This document shows, piece by piece, positions 27,676 to 36,860 of a DNA stretch of 64,000 nucleotides. The stretch lies in NCBI GenBank assembly GCA_015061315.1, contig SUWV01000003.1, positions 374 through 64,373 of the forward strand, in the 5' to 3' direction. The number at the start of each line of letters is the position of its first letter. Position 1 is the first letter of the stretch. The position numbers were made by a program, and so were the translations under genes. The DNA is from Lentimicrobiaceae bacterium. GTDB taxonomy: Bacteria > Bacteroidota > Bacteroidia > Bacteroidales > F082. The notes beneath the pieces were generated by a model. The model searched no databases. It had not been told where the DNA came from and saw only the letters and a list, made by a program, of their open reading frames with translations.

Positions 27676-29283
27676 TTGCAAATACTAAAATCACAGATAA
27701 ATCCCAATAGCAAGGAGTTTCAGGATAACAAGAAAGCATATTTAGAATTGATGGCTCGTTATCGTGAAGGCATGGCGATGAGTATGCAAGGTGGCGGCAC
27801 TGTGGCTGTCGAGAAGCATAAGAAACGTCATAAGTTGCTTGCTCGCGAACGCATCGATCAGCTTATCGATAAGAACACTCCTTTCTTGGAGCTGTCGCCT
27901 ATGGCAGCTTACGATACATATAACAACGACTTCCCTTCAGCTGGCATTGTCACAGGAATAGGAATAATACAAGGTCGTGAGGCTATGATAGTCGCCAACG
28001 ACGCTACTGTCAAAGGTGGCACCTATATGCAATATACGGTGAAAAAGCATCTTCGTGCGCAAGAGATCGCGATGGAGAATAAGCTGCCTTGCGTCTATAT
28101 GGTCGACAGTGGCGGAGCCTTCCTGCCGGAACAAGATACGGTGTTCCCCGACAGAGATCATTTCGGTCGTTTTTTCTATAACCAAGCTCGTATGTCGGCG
28201 ATGGGAATACCGCAGATCGCCATAGTGATGGGAATGTGTACAGCAGGCGGAGCTTACGTGCCAGCCATGAGTGACGAGACTATCATCGTTAGAAATCAAG
28301 GTACGATATATCTCGCAGGACCACCCTTGGTGAAAGCCGCTACTGGTGAGATAGTCACTGCCGAAGAACTCGGTGGCGCTGACATGCATACCTCGGTGTC
28401 GGGTGTTGCCGACCATCTCGCAGAGAACGACAGTCACGCCATGCAGATATGTCGTAACATCTTCAAGACTTTAGAGAAGAGAGAGAAACAGAAGTTAGAC
28501 CTGCTTCCTATAGAAGCGCCTTTGTATGACCCAGAAGATTTATATGGCATCGCACCCGTCGACCTACGTCAGCTCGTCGATCCGAGAGAGGTGATAGCGC
28601 GTCTCGTCGATGGCAGTCGCTTCCAGGAGTTCAAGGCTCGTTATGCCACGACGATAGTATGTGGCTTCGCCCATATCATGGGATTTCCAGTAGGTATCAT
28701 AGCAAACTACGGAGTGTTGTTCTCCGAGTCGGCATTGAAGGCGACGCATTTCATAGAGCTGTGTTGTCAGCGTAACATACCGCTTGTCTTCTTGCAGAAT
28801 GTCACAGGCTTCATGGTAGGAAAGCAATATGAATGTGGCGGTATCGCTAAAGACGGAGCCAAGATGGTTCATGCTGTCAGCAACGCCAACGTGCCCAAGT
28901 TCACAGTCATCTTCGGCGGCTCTTTCGGAGCTGGTAACTATGGCATGGCAGGACGCGCCTATAGTCCGAGATTGTTATTCATGTGGCCTAACGCCAAGAT
29001 CTCCGTCATGGGAGGAGAGCAGGCAGCAAGTGTTCTCACTACAGTGAAAGAAGAGCAATATAAGAGCAGAGGCTTGGAGATTTCAAAGGAAGAGCTGAAT
29101 AAGATAAGGACAGATATTTTGGCTAAGTACGACTACGAAGGCTCGGCCTTTTACAGCACCGCACGCCTCTGGGACGATGGCATCATCGACCCTGTCGATA
29201 CAAGAAAGATATTGGCGATGGGAATAGCGGCCTCGTTGAACCAGCCGTTCCCACCATTACAGTTCGGAGTGTTTAGAATGTAA
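27676..29283 (+). CDS. Acyl-CoA carboxylase carboxyltransferase subunit, methylcrotonoyl-CoA carboxylase beta type (start taken as TTG 27676)
   Basis: '[43 protein letters not shown]', '[21 protein letters not shown]' match MCCB-type proteins; track start 27619 precedes the promoter box. Confidence 0.88.
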   Translation: MQILKSQINPNSKEFQDNKKAYLELMARYREGMAMSMQGGGTVAVEKHKKRHKLLARERIDQLIDKNTPFLELSPMAAYDTYNNDFPSAGIVTGIGIIQGREAMIVANDATVKGGTYMQYTVKKHLRAQEIAMENKLPCVYMVDSGGAFLPEQDTVFPDRDHFGRFFYNQARMSAMGIPQIAIVMGMCTAGGAYVPAMSDETIIVRNQGTIYLAGPPLVKAATGEIVTAEELGGADMHTSVSGVADHLAENDSHAMQICRNIFKTLEKREKQKLDLLPIEAPLYDPEDLYGIAPVDLRQLVDPREVIARLVDGSRFQEFKARYATTIVCGFAHIMGFPVGIIANYGVLFSESALKATHFIELCCQRNIPLVFLQNVTGFMVGKQYECGGIAKDGAKMVHAVSNANVPKFTVIFGGSFGAGNYGMAGRAYSPRLLFMWPNAKISVMGGEQAASVLTTVKEEQYKSRGLEISKEELNKIRTDILAKYDYEGSAFYSTARLWDDGIIDPVDTRKILAMGIAASLNQPFPPLQFGVFRM

Positions 29284-29450
29284 TTTAAAGTGTAGAGTTT
29301 AGAGTGTAGAGTTTATAGTAGTTGAAAGTGTAAAGTTTTTAGTTAATTAGTTTATATAATTTATAAATTTTAAATCTGAATAAACTTAAAAACTCCAAAC
29401 TCTCAACTTTAAAACTACTCTAAACTATAAACTATGAACTATAAACTAGA
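29284..29450. repeat. Inverted pair of TAGAGTTT/AAACTATA 7-8-mer arrays between MCC beta and hydratase genes
   Basis: 'gtgtagagtttagagtgtagagtttatagtagttgaaagtgtaaagttttt' versus 'aaaaactccaaactctcaactttaaaactactctaaactataaac'. Confidence 0.75.
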
Positions 29451-29455
29451 ATAAA

Positions 29456-30220
29456 ATGGATTTCACGACATTACAAATAGGGATAGAGAAGAACGTGGCG
29501 CGTATCGCCTTGAACCGTCCAGAGGTTCGTAACGCGATGAATGCCCTTATGATAAAAGAACTCACAGAAGCCGTCGACTGGTTAGATGCTCGCGACGACA
29601 TCAGGGTGATAGAGATATGCGGCAATGGCAAGTCGTTTTGTGCTGGAGCCGACATCAACTATATGAAAGACATAGCGTCTTTCGGCTATGACCAAAATTT
29701 AGAAGACGCCAAAAGACTATCTAAGCTATTCCAGAAGATATATTTCTGTAACAAGCCAATCATCACGCTCGTCCATGGCGCGGTGATAGGAGGCGGCAAC
29801 GGCATCACGGCGGCATCCGACATCGTCCTTGCGGAGAAAGACACCGTCTTCGCCTTTAGTGAGGTGAAGTTGGGACTGACGCCGGCGACGATATCGCCAT
29901 TCGTCATGGCGCGATGTGGAGAGGCGCCGGCTCGCGACCTCATGCTCTCGGGAAGAAAGTTCACGGCGCAGGAAGCAAGAGAATATAAACTCGTTAATTT
30001 CGTTGGCGACATCGACGAGCTCAACAAGAAATTAGATGCTTATATTGACGACTTCTTGAAAGCCTCGCCCGATGCCATCAGAGACTGCAAGCATCTCATC
30101 AGAAACGTAGGAGGGATAAGCAATCCTTATAGTGGCGTCTTTGATATGACGGCGCAGCTGATAGCGCAAGAGAGAATGAGCGACGACGCACAAGAGAGGA
30201 TGAGGAAGTTTTTGGAATGA
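29456..30220 (+). CDS. Enoyl-CoA hydratase/isomerase family (methylglutaconyl-CoA hydratase candidate by context)
   Basis: 'ARIALNRPEVRNAMN', 'GKSFCAGADINYMKD', 'VHGAVIGGGNGITAASDIVLA'. Confidence 0.88.
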   Translation: MDFTTLQIGIEKNVARIALNRPEVRNAMNALMIKELTEAVDWLDARDDIRVIEICGNGKSFCAGADINYMKDIASFGYDQNLEDAKRLSKLFQKIYFCNKPIITLVHGAVIGGGNGITAASDIVLAEKDTVFAFSEVKLGLTPATISPFVMARCGEAPARDLMLSGRKFTAQEAREYKLVNFVGDIDELNKKLDAYIDDFLKASPDAIRDCKHLIRNVGGISNPYSGVFDMTAQLIAQERMSDDAQERMRKFLE

Positions 30221-30253
30221 ACAATGTACAATTAACAATTAAAAATACAAAGT

Positions 30254-30919
30254 ATGAAAAGAATCTATTTGATTATGGCGGTTATTGTAGCGGCAATGAT
30301 GATGTCATGCAATCCTAAGGATGAAGATGATAATAATAATCTTAATGGAAATAACGGCGGAGGTGGAAGTGGTGATAATAAGATTAATGGTTATGAATAC
30401 GTTGACCTCGGATTGCCATCTGGTTTAAAATGGGCTACCTGTAATGTTGGAGCAGAAAAGCCAGAAGACTATGGAGATTATTTTGCATGGGGAGAGACAG
30501 GGACGAAGAAGGAGTATACGATAGAGAATAGTCTTACGTATGGTCAACAGATGAATGACATTTCTGGTAATGCTCAATATGATGCTGCCACTTTCAACTG
30601 GGGTGGAAGTTGGAGGACTCCAACAAAAGATGAGATGCAGGAATTGCTAGACCATTGCGAGTGGGAATATACCCAAGTTAATGGAGTGTTAGGCTCAAAG
30701 TTTATAGGACACAATGGTAACAGTATTTTCCTTCCTGCTGCTGGTCTCTGTGACGTGTCGTCGTTCGACGGTGTCGGGAACTCAGGCTTTTATTGGAGCT
30801 CTACTCCAGTAGAACTCTATGATATGCAAGCATACGGTCTTGTATTTTACTCTGTTAAAGATGTCGTGGGTACCTACGGTCGCCCTAGCGGTCTTTCCGT
30901 CCGTCCTGTTTCAGAATAA
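30254..30919 (+). CDS. Lipoprotein with FISUMP/DUF1566-like domain
   Basis: Lipobox 'MMMSC'; 'YVDLGLPSGLKWATCNVGAEKPEDYGDYFAWGET...WRTPTKDEMQELL...YWSSTP...LSVRPVSE'. Confidence 0.8.
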   Translation: MKRIYLIMAVIVAAMMMSCNPKDEDDNNNLNGNNGGGGSGDNKINGYEYVDLGLPSGLKWATCNVGAEKPEDYGDYFAWGETGTKKEYTIENSLTYGQQMNDISGNAQYDAATFNWGGSWRTPTKDEMQELLDHCEWEYTQVNGVLGSKFIGHNGNSIFLPAAGLCDVSSFDGVGNSGFYWSSTPVELYDMQAYGLVFYSVKDVVGTYGRPSGLSVRPVSE

Positions 30920-30921
30920 AG

Positions 30922-31345
30922 TCCCGTTAGGGACGACAGAATATAGGCAGGTATGAAGAGCGTAGCTCGTAACGCCTGCCGAATCGGGTTGGAGTCAATG
31001 AGTCAACAAGACAACAAGACAACAAGACAACAAGTCAACAGGTCAACAGGTCGGAGTCGGTGTTGGAGTTTGATATATTTGATGATTAGTGATGCCCGAA
31101 GGGCTATGACAGATATAGCGTATGGCGGAGCCGTACGAATGAAGATAGATATTCAATTATATGGTGGACACATTCAATGTGTCCGTACAAATTTTATTAT
31201 TGCAGTAACTTGTAGACTCGTTGACTCGTTGACTTGTAGACTAGAAAGCGTTAGGGATTGGAGCGGCATCCTTTGCGAGCGTAGTTTACGGAGCGAGCAA
31301 AGATATAGCGGAAAGCCCGACGGCGTAGCCGGAACGCACAAATCA
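30922..31345. repeat. REP-like cluster of GNA/GTTA-loop mini-hairpins interspersed with octamer arrays
   Basis: GTCCC-gtta-GGGAC, GAGC-gta-GCTC, GCCC-gaa-GGGC, GGC-gga-GCC, CGGC-gta-GCCG. Confidence 0.7.
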
Positions 31346-31554
31346 ATTAACAGTTAACAATTAACAATTAACAGTTAACAATTAATAGTTGGCTTATTGA
31401 CTTTGACTATTAACTCAACTCCATAACTCCATAACTTCATCACTCCATAACTAAAAAAGTCATCGACGCGTCTCTACTCGGTGACTTGGTGACTTAGAGT
31501 CTTGGTGACTCAAAAAAATCTTTCGTCTTTTGTCTTTTTGCTTTAGTTTTTTAT

Positions 31555-31562
31555 TACCTTTG
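31555..31562 (+). promoter_or_regulatory. -7 box TACCTTTG of the MCC-alpha-like gene
   Basis: TAnnTTTG 9 nt before ATG 31572; GACTCAAAAAAATCTTT 48 bp upstream. Confidence 0.55.
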
Positions 31563-31571
31563 TGAATTATT

Positions 31572-33599
31572 ATGCCTTCAAAGAAAATACATAAGATGTT
31601 GGTGGCGAACAGAGGTGAGATTGCTGTTCGTATCATTAGTACTTTAAAGAAGTTAAGTATTAATTCTGTCGCTGTGTATTCTGATGATGACGCTGATTCT
31701 ATGCACTGTCGTGTTGCTGATGAGGCGCGTCCTTTGGGGTATGGCAGTTTGAAGGATACTTATCTCAACATACAGAAGATTATTGATGTCGCCTTGGATG
31801 CTGGCGCCGATGCCATTCATCCTGGTTATGGTTTTTTGTCGGAGAATGCCGATTTCGCTGAAGCATGTAAGGCTAATAATTTGATATTTGTAGGTCCCGA
31901 TGCTGAGGCGATGCGTTTGATGGGCGATAAGATAAGAGCACGTCAGTTTGCTATCGACAATGACATCCCTGTCGTTTGGGGATTGGTGGGCAGCCTTGAA
32001 GAGATAGAGGCACAAGCCGCCGCCCTCCCGTATCCCGTTTTGATAAAAGCCTCCGCTGGCGGCGGCGGCAAAGGGATGCACATAGTAGAAGACGCCTCAC
32101 AGCTGCATTCTTCCTTAGTGCAAGCCTCGCGTGAAGCTGAACGTTATTTCGGCAACGGACAGATTTTCATAGAACAATATATCAGAAATCCTCGTCATAT
32201 TGAGGTGCAGGTCCTCGCCGACCATCATGGCAATGTCATTCATCTCTACGAGAGAGAATGCTCGGTGCAACGTCGCTATCAGAAGATAATAGAAGAATCA
32301 CCGTCACCGACATTGACAGAAGAGAGACGCCTCGCTATATGTGAGACCGCCGTCGATCTCTGTAAGAAGATGAACTACAACAATGCTGGCACGGTGGAGT
32401 TTATAGTAGATGAGAACCAGAACTTCTACTTCCTTGAGATGAACACCCGTATCCAGGTGGAGCATCCTGTCACGGAGCAAAGGACGGGGATAGACATCGT
32501 TGAGGAGCAGATACGCATAGCGAGAGGCAAGGTGATGGGCTACACTCAGGATTCTATCGTAGCTAACGGACACGCCATAGAGTGTCGTATCTATGCCGAA
32601 GATCCAGAGAATAACTTCATGCCAGCGCCAGCTGATATTACCTTATATCACGAGCCTAAGATGCGCGGCGTGAGAATAGACAGTAGCATCGACAGACCAA
32701 CGTCAATATCGGATAGCTACGACCCGATGATAAGTAAGCTGATATGTCATGGCAAGACAAGAGAGTCGGCGATAGAGATTACAAGAAACGCACTTAAGGA
32801 TTATATAGTACAGACCGATAAAACCAATATACCTTACCTTAGAAGCATCATCGATAACGATGACTTTATCAATAATAAAATTGACACTTCATATTGTGAG
32901 AAGCATCAAGATGAATTGATGAGGTCGATGCTGAATATGCGCGATGATGTTAAGAAAGAAGATGTGGTGGCGCTTTTCCTTTTCTATGATTTCAATAAGA
33001 AATATTTAGAGAATAAAGCCATCGACAATGTGTGGGAGGAAGTAGGATACTGGAGATATAATATGAATGTTGATGTTGAGGTTTTAAGTCAACGGACAAC
33101 AGACAACAGACAACAGTCTTCTGTATTTCACGTGCAGATAGAACGTATAACACGTAAGTCGTTGCATTGTACTATCAACGGTCAGGATTATGAGGTTTTG
33201 CTGTCGCAGAATGGCGGTAAGATAAATAAAGTCATAATAAATGGAATGACGGAATCCATTTTCGTATCAGAGACTTCCGATAACAATTACTGCGTGCATC
33301 TTAAAGGTCTCGATTTCATCTGTCGTCGTACCGACGAACTTAACGACAGTCGCGATTATTCATATAAAGAAGATAAAAACAATGATTTGGAATATCGCTC
33401 TCCTATGCCAGGTAAAGTTATCAAAGTCAATGTGAAAGAAGGCGATGATGTTAAGGAAGGCGATGTCTTATGTGTTGTTGAGGCTATGAAAATGGAAAAC
33501 AATATCAAGGCGATGACTGCAGCTAAGGTGGCTAAGGTCTTCGTCGGTGAAGGTGATAAAGTAGATGTTAAAAATATATTGATAGAATTATCGTTATGA
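31572..33599 (+). CDS. Acyl-CoA carboxylase biotin carboxylase/BCCP subunit (methylcrotonoyl-CoA carboxylase alpha type by context)
   Basis: 'KMLVANRGEIAVRII', ATP-grasp 'KASAGGGGKGMHIV', 'FYFLEMNTRIQVEHPVTE', biotinyl site 'EAMKMEN'. Confidence 0.92.
   Translation: MPSKKIHKMLVANRGEIAVRIISTLKKLSINSVAVYSDDDADSMHCRVADEARPLGYGSLKDTYLNIQKIIDVALDAGADAIHPGYGFLSENADFAEACKANNLIFVGPDAEAMRLMGDKIRARQFAIDNDIPVVWGLVGSLEEIEAQAAALPYPVLIKASAGGGGKGMHIVEDASQLHSSLVQASREAERYFGNGQIFIEQYIRNPRHIEVQVLADHHGNVIHLYERECSVQRRYQKIIEESPSPTLTEERRLAICETAVDLCKKMNYNNAGTVEFIVDENQNFYFLEMNTRIQVEHPVTEQRTGIDIVEEQIRIARGKVMGYTQDSIVANGHAIECRIYAEDPENNFMPAPADITLYHEPKMRGVRIDSSIDRPTSISDSYDPMISKLICHGKTRESAIEITRNALKDYIVQTDKTNIPYLRSIIDNDDFINNKIDTSYCEKHQDELMRSMLNMRDDVKKEDVVALFLFYDFNKKYLENKAIDNVWEEVGYWRYNMNVDVEVLSQRTTDNRQQSSVFHVQIERITRKSLHCTINGQDYEVLLSQNGGKINKVIINGMTESIFVSETSDNNYCVHLKGLDFICRRTDELNDSRDYSYKEDKNNDLEYRSPMPGKVIKVNVKEGDDVKEGDVLCVVEAMKMENNIKAMTAAKVAKVFVGEGDKVDVKNILIELSL
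33087..33118. repeat. In-frame 7-mer repeat insert in MCC alpha-like CDS
   Basis: agtcaacggacaacagacaacagacaacagtc; 31/32 identical to 61836-61867. Confidence 0.9.
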
Positions 33600-34738
33600 A
33601 TTTTGATTTGACAAAAGAACAAATAGAGTTTCGTGAGAAAGTGCGCGATTTCGCTGAGCGTGAGGTGAAACCTGTTGCTTCTTACAATGACGAGAATGAA
33701 ATTTTTGATGTCGAGCTGACAATGAAGATGGCAGAGCTTGGACTTTTAGGCATCTGCGTTCCTAAAGAATACGGCGGACAAGAACTCGATACATTATCTT
33801 ATATTATTGCTGTTGAAGAACTCTCGAGAGTTGATGGTTCTACGGCAGCTACCATAGCGGCTGACAACTCCTTAGGCATCAGCCCTATCAAAGAATATGG
33901 TACCAAAGAGCAGAAAGAGAAATATCTCCCACGATTATGTAAGACTCATCTCTGGGGTTTTGGCTTGACAGAAGAGACGGCAGGCTGCGACTCTCGTGGC
34001 ACCAAATCGACGGCGCGTTTAGAAGGCGACAAATGGGTTCTCAACGGTTCTAAGATATTCATCACCAACAGCGCCACGCCTATGACATTAGGTAGCACAG
34101 TGCAGGTGGTGTCGGGTGAGAAAGACGGCAAGCCGGAGTTCACAACTTTCCTGATGGAAAACGACACTCCTGGCTTTACGCAAGAACCTATGAACCGTAA
34201 GATGATGTGGCGTGCCTCTAACACTGGCCGACTCACATTCGAGAAGGTAGAGCTTCCAAGAGAGAACATGCTCGGAGCGTTGGGACAGGGCTCACGTATC
34301 ATGCTCGCTACCTTAGACGGCGGTCGCTTGTCGATAGCTGCGATGGCATTAGGATGCGCTCAAGGTGCCTACGAGATGGCTCTCGCTTATTCCAAAGAAA
34401 GAGAACAGTTCGGGAAACCAATATCGAAGTTCCAGGCAGTGAGCTTCAAACTTGCCGACATGGCGATGAAGATAGAAGCAGCACGCTGTCTGTTATACAA
34501 AGCATGTAGAATAAAAGACGCTGGAATGCCTTTCGGCAAAGAAGCTGCCATGGCAAAACTATACTGCTCGGAGGTAGCTGCTGAAGTATGCGACAACGCG
34601 GTGCAGGTGATGGGCGGTCATGGATTGTTAAAAGATTTTAACATGGAACGTTTCTACCGTGACCAGAGAATATTGCAGATAGGAGAGGGGACGTCGGAAA
34701 TATTACGTCTCGTCATTTCAAGATATATAGGATGTTGA
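33596..34738 (+). CDS. Short/branched-chain acyl-CoA dehydrogenase
   Basis: 'LWGFGLTEETAGCDSRGTKSTA', 'KEREQFGKPISKFQAV', 'QVMGGHGLLKDFNMERFYRDQRILQIGEGTSEILR'. Confidence 0.93.
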   Translation: MNFDLTKEQIEFREKVRDFAEREVKPVASYNDENEIFDVELTMKMAELGLLGICVPKEYGGQELDTLSYIIAVEELSRVDGSTAATIAADNSLGISPIKEYGTKEQKEKYLPRLCKTHLWGFGLTEETAGCDSRGTKSTARLEGDKWVLNGSKIFITNSATPMTLGSTVQVVSGEKDGKPEFTTFLMENDTPGFTQEPMNRKMMWRASNTGRLTFEKVELPRENMLGALGQGSRIMLATLDGGRLSIAAMALGCAQGAYEMALAYSKEREQFGKPISKFQAVSFKLADMAMKIEAARCLLYKACRIKDAGMPFGKEAAMAKLYCSEVAAEVCDNAVQVMGGHGLLKDFNMERFYRDQRILQIGEGTSEILRLVISRYIGC

Positions 34739-34778
34739 AAGTAAAAAGTAATAGGTTTAATAAATAAATATTTGCGTT

Positions 34779-35678
34779 ATGAATAAATTAGAACAAATGT
34801 TTGAAGTATTGCGTAGCCGTCCAAAGAAACGCTTGGTAGCAGCTTACGCTAATGATGATCACACTATATGCGCTGTCAGCGAAGCTGTAGATAACGGCTT
34901 GATAGAGGCAATATTATGCGGCGACCAGAACGTCATCGCTAAGGTATGCGAAGCAGAGAAGATAGACATCAACAAATTTAAAATCGTCCATGAACCTGAT
35001 GAAATCAAGGCTGCTGCTAAAGCTTGCGACCTTATCAACGCAGGAGAAGCCGACATCATGATGAAAGGTCTTCTTTCGACAGACAAATACATGCGCGCCA
35101 TCTTGAATAAAGAACGCGGCTTGTGCCCTCCAAATGCAACATTGGCTCACGTATGTGCCATAGAAAATCCTAACTATCATAAGTTGATGATCGCCAGCGA
35201 CTGTGCTATCATACCAGCTCCAGATTTCAAACAGAAACAGACATTGTTGAAATATTTGGTAGCTACAGCAAACGCTTTAGACATCAAGAATCCTAAGTTG
35301 GCTGTCATCACTGCCACAGAACAGATGCTCGTCGGTATGCAAGCCTGCGTCGATGCAGCTCTCATCACCAAGATGGCTGAACGCGGTCAGATAAAAGGTT
35401 GTGTCGTCGACGGTCCTATCTCATTAGACCTCGCTATCGATGCTGAAGCCGTGGCTATCAAAGGCTTCAAGAGCCCTGTAGCTGGCGATGCCGACTGTCT
35501 CCTCTTCCCATGTATCGAAGCAGCTAACGTATTCTACAAATGCAACAGCAAGTTCAACCACGCTGAGGTGGCAGCTGTCGTAATGGGTGCCAAAGTTCCT
35601 TGCGTCTTGTCATCACGTGGCGATACAGCAAAGACAAAATTATATTCAATAGCATTAGCAGCATTATTAGCCAAATAA
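34779..35678 (+). CDS. ptb: Phosphate butyryltransferase
   Basis: 'DIMMKGLLSTDKYMRAILNKE', 'VDGPISLDLAID', directly followed by butyrate kinase. Confidence 0.9.
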   Translation: MNKLEQMFEVLRSRPKKRLVAAYANDDHTICAVSEAVDNGLIEAILCGDQNVIAKVCEAEKIDINKFKIVHEPDEIKAAAKACDLINAGEADIMMKGLLSTDKYMRAILNKERGLCPPNATLAHVCAIENPNYHKLMIASDCAIIPAPDFKQKQTLLKYLVATANALDIKNPKLAVITATEQMLVGMQACVDAALITKMAERGQIKGCVVDGPISLDLAIDAEAVAIKGFKSPVAGDADCLLFPCIEAANVFYKCNSKFNHAEVAAVVMGAKVPCVLSSRGDTAKTKLYSIALAALLAK

Positions 35679-35696
35679 CTTTAAAACAAAAAGACT

Positions 35697-36770
35697 ATGA
35701 ATTACAAATTATTAATCATAAACCCAGGTTCTACATCAACAAAAGTCGCTGTTTTCCAAGGTAAAGAATGCGTCTTCAAGAAAAACATCAAACATTCGGC
35801 AGAAGATATAGCTCCGTTTGAACATATTGCTGAACAATATCATTTTCGTAAAGATGTCATCCTTAACGAATTGAAAGCAGCCGACGTTGAACTTAGTGAT
35901 GTCGATATGGTTGTAGGTCGCGGCGGTTTGTTGAAACCACTCACTTCAGGTATCTATGAAGTCAATGAAGCAATGAAACGCGACTTGGTGAACAGCCCTG
36001 TCGGTGAACATGCTTGTAACCTCGGTGGCTTGATAGCAGACGACATCGCTCAGTCGATAGGCGTGAAAGCATATATCGCCGACCCTGTCGTCGTCGATGA
36101 GATGGAAGATGTAGCTCGTTTCTCAGGACATCCTGCATTTCCTCGTCTCTCTGTGTTCCATGCTTTGAACCAGAAAGTCATAGCACGTCAGCATGCAGCT
36201 ACAGTAGGAAAGAAATATGAGGAGTTGAACCTCATCGGTATTCACCTCGGCGGTGGTATCTCGGTGGCAGCTCATAAGAAAGGTCTTGTCGTTGACGTCA
36301 ACAACGCTTTGAATGGCGAAGGTCCTTTTACACCTGAACGTTCTGGCACATTGCCATCAGGTCCTCTCATGAACGCTTGCTTCAGCGGTAAATATACTAA
36401 GAAAGACATCGACCTCATGCTCAAAGGACAAGGTGGTTTCGTAGCTTACTTAGGCACTAACGATGCTATGGAAGTAGAGAACAGAGTCAAAGCTGGCGAT
36501 AAAGAATGGGAACTCGTCTATCGCGCTATGGCTTATCAAGTAGCTAAAGAAGTGGGCGGCCTCGCTGCATCAGCATTCAGCATGGACGTCGACGCTATCT
36601 TCGCAACAGGCGGTATGGCTTACGACAGAAACTTCTGTAAGATATTAGAAAGCCACGTCAGCAAGATCGCTCCTTTATATGTATATCCAGGTGAAGACGA
36701 AATGATGGCTCTTAACTTAAACGGCTTGATGGTCCTCAACGGTGAAGTTGAAGCTAAGGTCTATGAATAA
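35697..36770 (+). CDS. buk: Butyrate kinase
   Basis: 'LLIINPGSTSTKVAVF', 'VVGRGGLLKPL', 'IHLGGGISVAAHKKG', 'NGEGPFTPERSGTLP'. Confidence 0.95.
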   Translation: MNYKLLIINPGSTSTKVAVFQGKECVFKKNIKHSAEDIAPFEHIAEQYHFRKDVILNELKAADVELSDVDMVVGRGGLLKPLTSGIYEVNEAMKRDLVNSPVGEHACNLGGLIADDIAQSIGVKAYIADPVVVDEMEDVARFSGHPAFPRLSVFHALNQKVIARQHAATVGKKYEELNLIGIHLGGGISVAAHKKGLVVDVNNALNGEGPFTPERSGTLPSGPLMNACFSGKYTKKDIDLMLKGQGGFVAYLGTNDAMEVENRVKAGDKEWELVYRAMAYQVAKEVGGLAASAFSMDVDAIFATGGMAYDRNFCKILESHVSKIAPLYVYPGEDEMMALNLNGLMVLNGEVEAKVYE

Positions 36771-36784
36771 AATTTAGTTATGTG

Positions 36785-36860
36785 GTTATGGAGTGATGTA
36801 GTTGTGGAGTGAGGTCAACTCTACAACTACATCACTTCATCACTCCACAACTTCAAAACT
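36785..36860. terminator. Long repeat-built hairpin between convergent buk and ostA-like genes
   Basis: 'gtgatgtagttgtggagt...actctacaactacatcac' near-perfect stem. Confidence 0.7.

Noticed and set aside
30953-31357. 134-aa ORF on + strand
   Set aside because: Lies entirely within the REP/octamer repeat cluster; translation (SQQDNKTTRQQVNRSTG..) is repeat-derived with no coding signal.
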